From NCBI RefSeq assembly GCF_003060865.1, contig NZ_CP028918.1, positions 2,220,001-2,284,000 on the forward strand: a stretch of 64,000 nucleotides of DNA. The letters run 5' to 3'. The stretch comes from Gemmobacter aquarius. GTDB lineage: Bacteria > Pseudomonadota > Alphaproteobacteria > Rhodobacterales > Rhodobacteraceae. The first letter of the stretch is position 1. Every line of letters begins with the position of its first letter. Under the pieces are notes generated by a model. It was not told the DNA's origin and ran no database searches. It was given only the letters and a program-made list of their open reading frames with translations. Position numbers and translations under genes: made by a program. Shown one piece after another: positions 28,654 to 38,347 of the stretch.

Positions 28654-30027
28654 ATGGCAACGCAAGTACTGATGCCCGCGCTTTCTCCGACGATGGAGGA
28701 AGGCACGCTGGCCAAATGGCTGGTGAAAGAGGGCGATGTGGTCAAATCGGGCCAGATCATCGCCGAGATCGAGACCGACAAGGCGACGATGGAATTCGAA
28801 GCGGTGGACGAGGGGACGGTGGGCCGTCTGCTCGTGGCCGAGGGCACGTCGGGGGTGAAGGTGAACACGCCGATTGCGGTGATGGTGGACGAGGGCGAAA
28901 GCGCGGATGCGGCGGCCCCTGCGGGTGCTCCGGCGGTTGTTCCGGTGGCGGCGCCTGCGGTGTCGGCACCTGCGGTGGTGGCTGCGGCCCCTGCGCCGGT
29001 GGCTGCTGCAGGCTGGCCCCACAGCGACCTGCCCGAGGGTGTGCCGACCAAGACCATGACCGTGCGGGAAGCCCTGCGCGAGGCGATGGCCGAGGAGATG
29101 CGCGCCAACCCCAACGTCTTCCTGATGGGGGAAGAGGTGGGCGAGTATCAGGGTGCCTACAAGATTTCCCAAGGCTTGCTCGATGAATTCGGCCCCAAGC
29201 GCGTGGTCGACACCCCGATCACCGAGCATGGCTTTGCCGGTATCGCCGTCGGCGCAAGCTGGGGCGGGCTGAACCCGATCGTCGAGTTCATGACCTTCAA
29301 CTTTGCCATGCAGGCCATCGACCACATCATCAACTCGGCCGCAAAGACGCTATATATGTCGGGTGGACAGATGGGGTCGCCCATCGTGTTCCGGGGGCCG
29401 AACGGGGCTGCGGCGCGGGTGGGCGCACAGCATAGCCAGGATTACGCGGCGTGGTATGCGGCCATTCCGGGGATACGGGTGTGCATGCCCTATTCGGCGG
29501 CGGATGCGAAGGGCCTGCTGAAATCGGCCATCCGTGATCCGAACCCGGTGATCTTCCTTGAAAACGAGATCCTTTACGGGCGGTCGTTCGAGGTGCCGAG
29601 CGAGGGGGATTTCACCATTCCCTTCGGCAAGGCCTCGATCCTGCGGGCGGGGACGGATGTGACCATCGTTTCATTCGGCATCGGTTTGACCTATTCGCTG
29701 CAAGCCGCCGAAGAACTGGCCAAGGAAGGCATCAGCGCCGAGGTGATCAACCTGCGGACACTGCGGCCAATCGATTACGATACGGTTCTGGCGTCGGTGA
29801 TGAAGACCAACCGCTGCGTGACGGTGGAAGAGGGCTTCCCCGTCGGGTCCATCGGCAACCATATCGGTGCAGTGATCATGCAAAAGGCGTTCGACCATCT
29901 GGACGCGCCGGTGGTGAACTGCACGGGCAAGGATGTGCCGATGCCCTATGCGGCCAACCTTGAGAAACTCGCGCTGACGACGACCGCCGAAGTGGTCGCC
30001 GCCGTCAAATCCGTTTGCTACCGCTAA
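28654..30027 (+). CDS. pdhB: Pyruvate dehydrogenase E1 component, beta subunit, with N-terminal lipoyl domain
   Basis: 457 residues, longer than a plain E1-beta because residues 1-~80 are a lipoyl domain (lipoyl lysine K43 in [14 protein letters not shown]). An Ala/Pro/Val-rich linker (~88-125) follows, then the transketolase-like E1-beta body: [33 protein letters not shown] and the C-terminal [13 protein letters not shown] lipoylated E1-beta is known in several alphaproteobacteria. The lipoyl-coding DNA is very similar to that at the start of pdhC. Confidence 0.97.
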   Translation: MATQVLMPALSPTMEEGTLAKWLVKEGDVVKSGQIIAEIETDKATMEFEAVDEGTVGRLLVAEGTSGVKVNTPIAVMVDEGESADAAAPAGAPAVVPVAAPAVSAPAVVAAAPAPVAAAGWPHSDLPEGVPTKTMTVREALREAMAEEMRANPNVFLMGEEVGEYQGAYKISQGLLDEFGPKRVVDTPITEHGFAGIAVGASWGGLNPIVEFMTFNFAMQAIDHIINSAAKTLYMSGGQMGSPIVFRGPNGAAARVGAQHSQDYAAWYAAIPGIRVCMPYSAADAKGLLKSAIRDPNPVIFLENEILYGRSFEVPSEGDFTIPFGKASILRAGTDVTIVSFGIGLTYSLQAAEELAKEGISAEVINLRTLRPIDYDTVLASVMKTNRCVTVEEGFPVGSIGNHIGAVIMQKAFDHLDAPVVNCTGKDVPMPYAANLEKLALTTTAEVVAAVKSVCYR

Positions 30028-30038
30028 GGGAGGGTATC

Positions 30039-31328
30039 ATGGCAACCGAAATCCTGATGCCCGCGCTTTCTCCGACGATGGAGGAAGGCACGCTGGCGAA
30101 ATGGCTGGTCAAGGAGGGGGATGTGGTCAAATCGGGCCAGATCCTCGCCGAGATCGAGACCGACAAGGCGACGATGGAGTTCGAGGCGGTCGACGAGGGC
30201 GTGATTGGCAAGCTGCTGGTGGCCGAGGGCACGGGCGGCGTGAAGGTGAACGCGCCGATTGCCGTGCTGCTGGACGAGGGCGAGAAGATGGGCGACGCGC
30301 CGGCCAAGGCCGCGCCCGTTGCTGCGCCTGCGGCGGCTGTCGCGGTTGCCGCGCCGGTGGTGGCGGCGGCTGCTCCTGCCGTGGCCCCTGTCCCCGCTGG
30401 CGCGCGGGTCTTTGCCTCGCCGCTCGCACGGCGGATCGCTGCGGAAAAGGGCTTGGACCTGACCAAAGTTCAGGGGTCCGGTCCGCATGGGCGGATCGTC
30501 AAGGCCGATGTCGAGGGGGCAAAGCCGGTTGCGGCAACTGCTGCTCCGGCTGCGGCGGCTCCCACGGCCTCCGCTCCGGCGGCGTCGATGCCCACGGGTA
30601 TGGCGGCGGAAACGGTCATGAAGATGTATGCCGACCGGCCCTATGACGAAATCGCGCTGGACGGCATGCGCCGCACCATCGCGGCGCGGCTGACCGAGGC
30701 GAAACAGACCATCCCGCATTTCTACCTGCGGCGCGATGTGCGGCTCGATAGCCTGATGGCCTTTCGCGAGCAGTTGAACAAGCAACTGGAAGTGCGCGGC
30801 GTAAAGTTGTCGGTCAACGATTTCATCATCAAGGCCAGTGCGTTGGCGCTGCAAGCCGTGCCGAATGCCAATGCCGTCTGGGCGGGTGACCGTATCTTGC
30901 GGATCAAGCCTTCCGATGTGGCGGTGGCCGTTGCGATCGAGGGCGGGCTGTTCACGCCCGTGCTGAAGGACGCGCATGCCAAATCGCTGTCGAGCCTGTC
31001 GGCCGAGATGAAGGATCTGGCGGCACGCGCCAAGACCAAGAAACTGGCCCCGCACGAATATCAGGGTGGCAGCTTTGCGATCTCGAACCTCGGGATGATG
31101 GGGATCGACAATTTCGACGCCGTGATCAATCCGCCGCACGGGTCAATTCTGGCGGTCGGCGCGGGGGTGAAGAAGCCCGTGGTGCTGAAGGACGGGTCCA
31201 TCGGCGTGGCGACCGTGATGTCGATGACGCTGTCGGTCGATCACCGCGTGATCGACGGGGCGCTTGGCGCGCAATTCCTGCAAGCCATCGTGGACAATCT
31301 CGAAAACCCGATGGCGATGCTGGCCTGA
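30039..31328 (+). CDS. pdhC: Dihydrolipoyllysine acetyltransferase (E2) of pyruvate dehydrogenase
   Basis: 429 residues. One lipoyl domain (1-~80, K43), an Ala/Pro linker, a peripheral-subunit-binding domain ([21 protein letters not shown], ~125-160), a second linker, and the catalytic domain (~200-429) ending with [14 protein letters not shown], which holds the active-site histidine near residue 401. It forms the core of the complex. The E3 gene (lpd) is not in the window. A strong terminator follows 21 bases after the stop. Confidence 0.97.
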   Translation: MATEILMPALSPTMEEGTLAKWLVKEGDVVKSGQILAEIETDKATMEFEAVDEGVIGKLLVAEGTGGVKVNAPIAVLLDEGEKMGDAPAKAAPVAAPAAAVAVAAPVVAAAAPAVAPVPAGARVFASPLARRIAAEKGLDLTKVQGSGPHGRIVKADVEGAKPVAATAAPAAAAPTASAPAASMPTGMAAETVMKMYADRPYDEIALDGMRRTIAARLTEAKQTIPHFYLRRDVRLDSLMAFREQLNKQLEVRGVKLSVNDFIIKASALALQAVPNANAVWAGDRILRIKPSDVAVAVAIEGGLFTPVLKDAHAKSLSSLSAEMKDLAARAKTKKLAPHEYQGGSFAISNLGMMGIDNFDAVINPPHGSILAVGAGVKKPVVLKDGSIGVATVMSMTLSVDHRVIDGALGAQFLQAIVDNLENPMAMLA

Positions 31329-31348
31329 GCTACAGCGAAAAACACAAG

Positions 31349-31384
31349 AAAGCCCCCCGAACCACTAGGTTCGGGGGCTTTTTA
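31349..31384 (+). terminator. Strong rho-independent terminator after pdhC
   Basis: AAGCCCCC..GAACC and GGTTC..GGGGGCTT form a long stem around an ACTA loop, followed by five Ts. A-rich sequence on the other side means it could also stop transcription of cysE from the minus strand. Confidence 0.9.
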
Positions 31385-31392
31385 TTGTCGCC

Positions 31393-32205
31393 TCATTCGC
31401 CCTGTGCGGCGAAGCGGTGGTTCATTGAAACTGCCGGCTGGTCGCACCCTGCCTCGCCCACGATCCGCGCGGGAACGCCGGCAACGGTCTTGCAAGGCGG
31501 CACGTCAGACAGCACGACCGACCCCGCCGCGATGCGGGTGCAATGGCCGATATGGATATTGCCCAGCACCTTGGCCCCTGCCCCGATCAGCACGCCATTG
31601 CCGATCTTGGGGTGACGGTCGCCGTCTTCCTTGCCGGTGCCCCCCAGCGTGACCGAATGCAGCATCGAGACATTGTCGCCGACGACCGCAGTTTCGCCGA
31701 TCACGATGGAATGGGCATGGTCGATCATGATGCCCTTGCCGATCTTGGCAGCGGGGTGGATATCGACGCCGAACACTTCCGAAACGCGCATCTGCACGAA
31801 ATAGGCCAGATCGGTGCGTCCCTGCTGCCAGAGCGAATGGCCGACGCGGTAAGCCTGCACCGCCTGATAGCCCTTGAAGAACAGGATCGGCTGGAGATAC
31901 CGGTGGCAGGCCGGGTCGCGGTCATAGACCGCCATCAGGTCGGCCCGCGCCGAAGCGCCAAGTTCGGGGTCTTCGGCATAAGCCTCGTCGGCGATTTCGC
32001 GCAGGATCTGCTCGCTCATCTCGCCGCTCGCCAGTTTCAGCGAAAAGCGGTAAGCCAGCGCCCGCTCCATCGACGAATGGTGCAGAAGCGACGAATGGAT
32101 CAGCCCGCCCAAAAGCGGCTCGACGCGGATCGCCTCATGCGCCTCGTGGCAGACCCGTGCCCAGACCGGATCGATGCTGCTCAGTTTGGTCTGGATTTCG
32201 GCCAT
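31393..32205 (-). CDS. cysE: Serine O-acetyltransferase
   Basis: It acetylates L-serine in cysteine biosynthesis. 270 residues. The N-terminal helical domain (to ~150) is followed by a left-handed beta-helix of hexapeptide repeats: GVDIHPAAKIGKGIMIDHAHSI, GETAVVGDNVSML, and GDRHPKIGNGVLIGAGAKVLGN, then IAAGSVVL. GAGGAGTC precedes the start at 32205. Its 5' end overlaps the preceding small gene by 71 bases in another frame. It lies directly downstream of the GTA cluster. Confidence 0.95.
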   Translation of the reverse strand: MAEIQTKLSSIDPVWARVCHEAHEAIRVEPLLGGLIHSSLLHHSSMERALAYRFSLKLASGEMSEQILREIADEAYAEDPELGASARADLMAVYDRDPACHRYLQPILFFKGYQAVQAYRVGHSLWQQGRTDLAYFVQMRVSEVFGVDIHPAAKIGKGIMIDHAHSIVIGETAVVGDNVSMLHSVTLGGTGKEDGDRHPKIGNGVLIGAGAKVLGNIHIGHCTRIAAGSVVLSDVPPCKTVAGVPARIVGEAGCDQPAVSMNHRFAAQGE

Positions 32206-32539
32206 CTGCGGACTCCTCGTGCTTTGCAACAATTCTAGCACATAGGGTGGCCGCGCGACAGTCCAAGCGTTCGCGCCAGATCGACACTGCCGCACAGGCG
32301 GTTTCGAGCGCGGCAAGGCCATCGGGCGACCAGTCGGCTTCAAGGCTGGTGCCTTCGGCAAAGCTGCGCGACATCAGGCTGCCGTTGCCCCAGACCGGAT
32401 GCAGACGCCGGAAGCGTTTGACGTAAAGATGGGCGGCATGGGTTTGGGCACAAAGGTGTAGGGCAAGCGCCGCGGCGTCGGGACGCCCCGACACCGCCGC
32501 CGCAAGTGCCAGCAGATCGCCGATCTGCACGCGCCGCAT
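32135..32539 (-). CDS. Small conserved protein between GTA g15 and cysE (DUF7742-like)
   Basis: 134 residues, not confidently assignable to a function. The middle contains RRLHPVWGNGSLMSRS, a pattern I associate with a small rhodobacterial family (DUF7742). The start codon shares one base with the g15 stop (TGATG), so it is probably translated with the GTA operon. Its last ~24 codons run inside cysE in a different frame, which is unusual and may reflect loss of an earlier stop codon. Whether it takes part in GTA production is unknown. Confidence 0.65.
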   Translation of the reverse strand: MRRVQIGDLLALAAAVSGRPDAAALALHLCAQTHAAHLYVKRFRRLHPVWGNGSLMSRSFAEGTSLEADWSPDGLAALETACAAVSIWRERLDCRAATLCARIVAKHEESADGRNPDQTEQHRSGLGTGLPRGA

Positions 32540-35500
32540 CAGGCCACCGTGATCTGCCGCTCGGGCCCCGCGCCGAACCGGTCGGACAGTTGCGCTACAA
32601 GAACCGTCACATTGGGACCATCAAGCGCACGCAGGGCGGCGGGATAGGTCCAGAAGGGCACTGCCACCTCGATCGTCCGCAGCGTTTCCGGACCTGACAG
32701 GATGCGGATGCGATAAGCCTCGCGGTCTTCGCCCAAGGGCACCTCGGGCGATAGCCAGCTGTCACCGTCGATCCGGGTGCGGCGCGTCCAGGAAAGCAGC
32801 CGGTCGTTTCCTGCCGCTGCGACGCGCAGATGCGCCACCGGATAGGGGCGCAGGCCGATGCCTGAAAAGGCCAGCACCTGTTCCACCACATCACGGTCGC
32901 TATAGCCGCGCAGGGCACTGCCGATGCGCCATGTCCGCGCAAGACCCCGCGCTTCGGCTGCGAGGGCAATCTGCCTGACGCTGCGATTCAACAGCACGAT
33001 ACGGCTTCCCACAGGCCAGACGGCGGGCATGAGCCCGTCGGTTCCGCATTGCCCGCGCAGGCGCAGCGACACTTCCCATCGGTTCACGCCCACCAGCGTT
33101 GCCTGCGCGAACTGGAACAGCTCCCAATTGTCGGGGCTGCCGTCGCCTATGGCGGCAAGGTTGGCGCCGTTCAGCACCGAAAGCGGTGCCACGCCCCCCA
33201 GCGGCCCGCCTTCGACGGCAATTCGCAAAGGTGCGCCACGGTCCCACAAGGCGGGGCGCGCGGCGGCAAGCGGCGTCTCGGTCGTGCCGATCACCGACGC
33301 GGCGGCGATGACCGAGTTCAGCGCAAAATCATCCTCGCCATCTGCAACCCAGACCGCAACGCGCCCCGGCCAAGGGTCGGCAATCACGGCGATGTGCGGC
33401 GCGCGGGGGTCTTCTGCCCCCGTCATAAGCGGAAGGTCTAGAAACTGTGCGAAGACCTGCACCGGCGCGGTGAAGACCGGTACGGCCGAGGTCTCGGCGC
33501 GGGTTTGGGGCGGATCGTAGACGCCGGGCTCGACCCGCACCGCCTCGACCATCACGGCGTCGCCCCGCTCCAGCCGGTCGATCCGCCAGCGTTGGCCCCC
33601 AAAACCCAGAACATCCCCCGTTCCAAGTCCGGTCATCGACGGAGGAAGGCCAAGGCGCAGCCCGTCCCGCGCGACGCGTGTTTCGGCCAACCAGCGCTCA
33701 CTGATGGCCGCGGCCTCGCCTGCCAGCAGCACGAGCGGCGCTTCCTGGTCAAGCACGGCCGATCCGTCGTGGTCAGGCAATGCCGCCCCTGCCACGCGGG
33801 CGGCATAGTCTGCCTCGGCCTCGATATAGCCGACGCGCAGCCGCCCTGCGCTGTCAGAGTCATTGCTGCGGGTCAGGTCGAAATCGCCGTCATCACTTGC
33901 GACCAGGTCGCCTGCGTCAACCGTGCGCGCTATCCGCGCCCCACGCGACCGGAACATCAGCATGCCCTCGCGTTCGAGCGCGTCGAAACCCGTGGCGAGC
34001 ATCAGCGGCTGCAAGGCTGACCGCCCGCTTCCGTCATGGACGGCATAGCCGCGCACCAGACCATAGAGCTTGCTCACATCGATCGCATCAAGCCCGGCGC
34101 GCGCGGCGATTTCGGCGACCACTGCCGCCACCGGTTGCGAGGTGACGCGCCCGTTCAGCCAATGACCGCGCGCGTAATTCGCACCGTCTCCCCACAGATC
34201 GCTACGGGCCGGAAAGACGGGAAACGGGCGCGCATCCCAAGCCCAGGCATGGGCACGGTCCATATCGACCATCGGCAAGCCATAGATCGGCGAAAGCGGG
34301 TTGTTCGCGCCGTCGCGCCAGAACAGGCCCGTCGCGCGATAGTATTGCATCTGCGCCAGATCGTCCCGTCCGCTGCGGCTGGCCCGCGGCAAAGCCGATT
34401 CCGAAGATTTCGGATCGACGAAAAGATTCGGCTGGTTCGCCCCCCGGTCGACCGCCGGACAGCCGTATTCCGTGAACCGGATCGGTTTTGATGCAGGCAC
34501 CCAACTGGTCGACACGGTCGACCGCACCCCGCCGATCCGTTCATGATGGGGGTTCGACCACCACCCCCTCAGGTCCTTCGTGCGCCAGACCCAAGGCTCG
34601 TCCTGATCATCAGATATCTGCACCCGTCGCTGCGCCGCCTCGGCTTCGGGCGAATCGTAATACCAGTCGAACCACTCGCCACCGGCCACGTTTGCGGCCA
34701 GATAGTCCAGCGCATAGCCCGAGCCATAGGCGTCATCGGCCTGAACCTCGCCTTCGCGCCAGTCCGACAAGGGCAGGTAATTGTCGATGCCGATGAAGTC
34801 GATATTGCTGTCGGCCCAAAGCGGATCGAGCTGGAAATAGCGGTTCCCGTCGGCCGATAGGCCTGCATATTCCGACCAGTCCGCTGCATAGGTGATCTTG
34901 ACCGAAGGCCCCAGAATCGCCCGCACATCGGCTGCCAGCACCTGCAAGGCGGCAACAGCGGGAAAGCTGTCGGCGGCCCCCCGTATCGCCGTCAGCCCAC
35001 GCAGTTCCGACCCGATGCAAAAGGCGTCCACCCCTCCGGCCAGCGCACAAAGCTGCGCGTAATGCAGGATAAAGCGGCGCAGCCCCCAATCCTGCGCGGG
35101 ACCGGAATAGACCACCTGCCCGCCCGACACCGAAAAATGCGCCCGCTGCGCCTGCCCGAAGAACGCCTGCACCTCGGTCGCAGCCAGGACCGAGCGGTCG
35201 GGGCTGCCCGGCCTGCCCGGAGCGACCGAAAGCGTGATCCGGCCGCGCCACGGAAAAGCAGGCTGCGATGCCGCATTCGACCAGGGATCGGGCAGCACAT
35301 TATCCGCCAGCTGGTCCATCAGCACAAAGGGATAGAACATCACCTCTTGCCCACCGGCACGGACCGCGCGGATCGCCTCGACCACCGACTGGTCGCTTGG
35401 CGTCCCGCCATAGACCGACGCACCATCGACGCGCGGGACCATCGCGGCGGCAGAGCGGCCGATCCCGCCCGCCCGCCATGCCATCCCCTGCCCCTCGACA

Positions 35501-36417
35501 TCGTTCTGTTCGACCTTGGGCTGCACCTTGCACGACCCGCAGCGCAGGTCACCCCCGAACCACGACACCACAAGCGAGACCGACCCCGCCTGCGGCATCT
35601 CCTTACGCAGCTGCGCCAGCGATTGCGAAAAGTCGGTCTGGCCCGACGGCGTGTTCACATTGGCCGTCCGGCCTGCGGCAAGGCCCGTCGCATAGCGGAC
35701 CGGAGTCGTCCCAAGCGCGTATTCTCCCGTGCCCGGAATCATCGCCACCGCACGGATACTGCGGGCAAAAGGCGCCACCGTGTCGGCCAGCGCACCTTGC
35801 GCCTCGCGCATCACCTCAAAGGAAAACTGCGGCACGCGGTTGCCGAATTCGGCCAGCGGCAGATCCTCGAAGACAACATAGGCCGTGCCGCGATAGGCAG
35901 GGGCGGCATCCGTACCCTTGTCGGCGGCGATCGCGGGATCGGGCAGTTGTGTCTCGCTGCCGGGATAGACCCGCATCCCGAAGCGGGCAGGATCGATCTC
36001 GACCCCGTCTGCCCAGACCCGCCCGACGTTCAGGATCGCCCCCTCGCCCAAAGCGATGGCAAGGCTGACCGAATAGCTGAATTCCACCGTCGCAGGCTGC
36101 GGCGTGCCCTTGCCCGAACCGCCCTGCCGCGTCTGCCGCTCGGTGTAGTCCGACGCCCAGATCACCTGCCCGCCCAGACGCACCCGCCCCCAGACCAGCG
36201 GCAATGGCGCACCCTCTCCCGCCCCCATCAGGCGCACGCGGTCAATCCGCCCGACTTCGACCGGATCCCCCCCCGCCCCGAGCAGCCTTTGGTCGATCGC
36301 CCGCCCGATCGTCGCCCCGATCGCCCGCCCGATCACCGCGCCCGATAGGCCCAGCACCGTTCCCCCGAGCGCAGAGCCAAGCGCCGAACCCGCCGCCGCC
36401 AAGACAAGCGTTGCCAT
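32539..36417 (-). CDS. GTA host-specificity (megatron) tail protein, g15
   Basis: 1292 residues, the largest GTA gene product, forming the tail tip that contacts the recipient cell. A glycine/alanine-rich hydrophobic start (VLGLSGAVIGRAIGATIGRAI) precedes the body. A TIM-barrel-like domain (~430-740) contains ITYAADWSEYAGLS, FIGIDNYLPLSDW and FTEYGCPAVDRG. A phage-tail domain follows (MLATGFDALEREGML and beyond). It corresponds to orfg15 of the R. capsulatus GTA. Its stop is coupled to the next small gene, and it starts 24 bases after g14. Confidence 0.93.
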   Translation of the reverse strand: MATLVLAAAGSALGSALGGTVLGLSGAVIGRAIGATIGRAIDQRLLGAGGDPVEVGRIDRVRLMGAGEGAPLPLVWGRVRLGGQVIWASDYTERQTRQGGSGKGTPQPATVEFSYSVSLAIALGEGAILNVGRVWADGVEIDPARFGMRVYPGSETQLPDPAIAADKGTDAAPAYRGTAYVVFEDLPLAEFGNRVPQFSFEVMREAQGALADTVAPFARSIRAVAMIPGTGEYALGTTPVRYATGLAAGRTANVNTPSGQTDFSQSLAQLRKEMPQAGSVSLVVSWFGGDLRCGSCKVQPKVEQNDVEGQGMAWRAGGIGRSAAAMVPRVDGASVYGGTPSDQSVVEAIRAVRAGGQEVMFYPFVLMDQLADNVLPDPWSNAASQPAFPWRGRITLSVAPGRPGSPDRSVLAATEVQAFFGQAQRAHFSVSGGQVVYSGPAQDWGLRRFILHYAQLCALAGGVDAFCIGSELRGLTAIRGAADSFPAVAALQVLAADVRAILGPSVKITYAADWSEYAGLSADGNRYFQLDPLWADSNIDFIGIDNYLPLSDWREGEVQADDAYGSGYALDYLAANVAGGEWFDWYYDSPEAEAAQRRVQISDDQDEPWVWRTKDLRGWWSNPHHERIGGVRSTVSTSWVPASKPIRFTEYGCPAVDRGANQPNLFVDPKSSESALPRASRSGRDDLAQMQYYRATGLFWRDGANNPLSPIYGLPMVDMDRAHAWAWDARPFPVFPARSDLWGDGANYARGHWLNGRVTSQPVAAVVAEIAARAGLDAIDVSKLYGLVRGYAVHDGSGRSALQPLMLATGFDALEREGMLMFRSRGARIARTVDAGDLVASDDGDFDLTRSNDSDSAGRLRVGYIEAEADYAARVAGAALPDHDGSAVLDQEAPLVLLAGEAAAISERWLAETRVARDGLRLGLPPSMTGLGTGDVLGFGGQRWRIDRLERGDAVMVEAVRVEPGVYDPPQTRAETSAVPVFTAPVQVFAQFLDLPLMTGAEDPRAPHIAVIADPWPGRVAVWVADGEDDFALNSVIAAASVIGTTETPLAAARPALWDRGAPLRIAVEGGPLGGVAPLSVLNGANLAAIGDGSPDNWELFQFAQATLVGVNRWEVSLRLRGQCGTDGLMPAVWPVGSRIVLLNRSVRQIALAAEARGLARTWRIGSALRGYSDRDVVEQVLAFSGIGLRPYPVAHLRVAAAGNDRLLSWTRRTRIDGDSWLSPEVPLGEDREAYRIRILSGPETLRTIEVAVPFWTYPAALRALDGPNVTVLVAQLSDRFGAGPERQITVA

Positions 36418-36441
36418 ACCGATGCACTCCCAAACGAATTA

Positions 36442-36867
36442 TCAATGACCCGGAAACCGGAACAGACCGACCACGCGCCGCTCCCAAGGCAAGGACAGCG
36501 GGCTTTCGACCACGCCATGCCCGCTATAGGCATGCACGAATTTCGGGGCATCTCCGGCCACGGACAGGATGCCCATATGTTTGGCCACCGCCGCCTCGCG
36601 CATCCGGAACAGCAAGACGACCCCCGGCGCCATTGCGCTCTCCGCCGAAAGCCAGCGCCCCGCTGCCGCCGCCAGATCCTCGCGCCGCGCGGGTTCCGAC
36701 CAGTCGGGCGAATAGGCGGGCACCGCTTCCGGCTCGGCCCCCACCACTTCGCGCCAGACACCGCGCAGCAGGCCCAGACAATCCGCGCCTGCCCCCTTGC
36801 AACTGGCCTGATGCAGATAGGGCGTCCCGATCCAGGCACGCGCGGCCACCACGACCGCCGACATCAT
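36442..36867 (-). CDS. GTA NlpC/P60 family cell-wall peptidase, g14
   Basis: 141 residues. ARAWIGTPYLHQASCKGAGADCLGLL carries the catalytic cysteine and KHMGIL the histidine of the NlpC/P60 fold. It should cut peptidoglycan of the recipient during DNA entry. The ATG overlaps the g13 stop by four bases (ATGA), which fixes the start; a longer frame upstream is not needed. Confidence 0.92.
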   Translation of the reverse strand: MMSAVVVAARAWIGTPYLHQASCKGAGADCLGLLRGVWREVVGAEPEAVPAYSPDWSEPARREDLAAAAGRWLSAESAMAPGVVLLFRMREAAVAKHMGILSVAGDAPKFVHAYSGHGVVESPLSLPWERRVVGLFRFPGH

Positions 36868-37715
36868 CCCGCGCTGCGTAGGGGCGAGGCCGTCAGCCAA
36901 TCCTCGCTCGGCACATCGGGAAATCCGCGAAAGTTCAGGAAGTTGTCGAACTTCATGCGGCAGGTCTCGCCGCGCTTGTCACAACCTGCCACGACCCGCA
37001 CACGATCGCCCGCTGCCACCGCAACACCCGGCTCCTGCCACAGCTCGACCGTCCGCCCGCCGCCAGTGATCCGGTCCGCCTTGACCCAGCCGCGCAATCC
37101 GGCCGCCGCCCCGTCCTCGAACACCAAAAGCCCGCGCTCGAACCAGCCCGCCTCGAACCCGCCGGTTCCGCCCAAGGTAAGAACCTGCCCGTCCCGCACC
37201 GAAGCGACCTCGAAACTGCCCCCGTAGCCGGCCTGCGACAGATCGAACCGGCACCGCGCATCGCCCAGCGTGGCATCGCAAGTCGACTGTATCACCCGCC
37301 CTTGCGGCCGGTTCAGCGCCTCGGCCAACCCGCGCAATTCGGCGCGGAACCCGTCCGGTCCGTGCGACACCTCGCCGATGCTGCCGCTGAACTGCAGCAT
37401 GCGCTCTGCCGGATCGGCCCAGTTCACCAGCCAGCACCGCACCTTGGCCCCGTCGAAGCGACCGACGCGCAAATCGCCCTCGCGGATCGCATCGTCCGAA
37501 AAGGCACCCACGGCTTCGCTATTGTCCACCGACAGACCGGTCGACTGCTGCAACGACCGCGCGGTCATCCCGGTGCCCGCGCGGAACGTCATGCCGTCAA
37601 AGTCCAGATCGCGGTCATGGTCGGTAAATCCGAGCATCAGCCCGTCCACCCGCTCGACCGCCCAGGCAAGGCAGGTCGTGGTGATCCCGCCCGACATATG
37701 CGACTCAAGGCTCAT
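36864..37715 (-). CDS. GTA tail hub protein (DUF2163), g13
   Basis: 283 residues. The DUF2163 part (TTCLAWAVERVDGLMLGFTDHDRDL onward) is followed by a C-terminal phage-type domain with two or more conserved cysteines (CRFDLSQAGYGGSF, GCDKRGETCRMKFDN), which in the R. capsulatus particle bind an iron-sulfur cluster. It joins the distal tail to the megatron protein. It overlaps g12 by four bases and g14 by four bases. Confidence 0.92.
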   Translation of the reverse strand: MSLESHMSGGITTTCLAWAVERVDGLMLGFTDHDRDLDFDGMTFRAGTGMTARSLQQSTGLSVDNSEAVGAFSDDAIREGDLRVGRFDGAKVRCWLVNWADPAERMLQFSGSIGEVSHGPDGFRAELRGLAEALNRPQGRVIQSTCDATLGDARCRFDLSQAGYGGSFEVASVRDGQVLTLGGTGGFEAGWFERGLLVFEDGAAAGLRGWVKADRITGGGRTVELWQEPGVAVAAGDRVRVVAGCDKRGETCRMKFDNFLNFRGFPDVPSEDWLTASPLRSAG

Positions 37716-38344
37716 AACCGCACCTCCACCACCGGCACGCGCGGCACATCCCCCGCCTTGAACGAGGCGACCGAGACCTGGATCATATCGGTATCGAACC
37801 GCGCCGGAACGTCGAACTCGAACCCCGCCGTAACCGAAACCCCGACATCCGGAGGAACCGCAAAGCTGATCGCGCCCGTGGTCAAATCGACATCGAACTC
37901 GACCGTCTCGACCTTGTCGTCATCCGCCACGGCAACCAGGACCGTTCCCGAAACCGGCTTTGCGATGGGCCGCACATAGGGCACGCCATTCGGGTCATAG
38001 GTCTTGCACAGTTGGAACACACGGCGCTCCCCGTCGCCGGTTCCGATCACCTGATCCAGTGACGTCACCGCCTTTGACGCGGCGCATGACCGGTAATCCG
38101 CCCAGTCTTTCCAGCGAAACGCATGCAACTGCCCGCGCCGCGCCTCGAAGAACGCGATCAGCGCCTCGACATCGTCCAGCGACCGCAGCCCAAGCCCCGC
38201 GTCATAGCGCCGGCGCGAATGGGCCCAAGGCGTGTTGCGCTCCTCAAAGCCATTCGCCAGCGTGACGATCTGGGTCCGCCGCTCAGGCCCGCCGGTCGAT
38301 CCGAAACTCAGGTTCGCCGGAAACCGCACCTCGTGAAATGCCAT
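37712..38344 (-). CDS. GTA distal tail protein (DUF2460), g12
   Basis: 210 residues. FHEVRFPANLSFGSTGGPERRTQIV, then WAHSRRRYDAGLGLRSLDD, is the signature of the DUF2460/TIGR02217 family. It forms the ring at the end of the tail tube. Three bases separate it from g11, and it overlaps g13 by four. Confidence 0.93.
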   Translation of the reverse strand: MAFHEVRFPANLSFGSTGGPERRTQIVTLANGFEERNTPWAHSRRRYDAGLGLRSLDDVEALIAFFEARRGQLHAFRWKDWADYRSCAASKAVTSLDQVIGTGDGERRVFQLCKTYDPNGVPYVRPIAKPVSGTVLVAVADDDKVETVEFDVDLTTGAISFAVPPDVGVSVTAGFEFDVPARFDTDMIQVSVASFKAGDVPRVPVVEVRL

Positions 38345-38347
38345 GCC

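Noticed and set aside
35062..36348. 428-codon plus-strand frame
   Set aside because: Antisense shadow of GTA g15.
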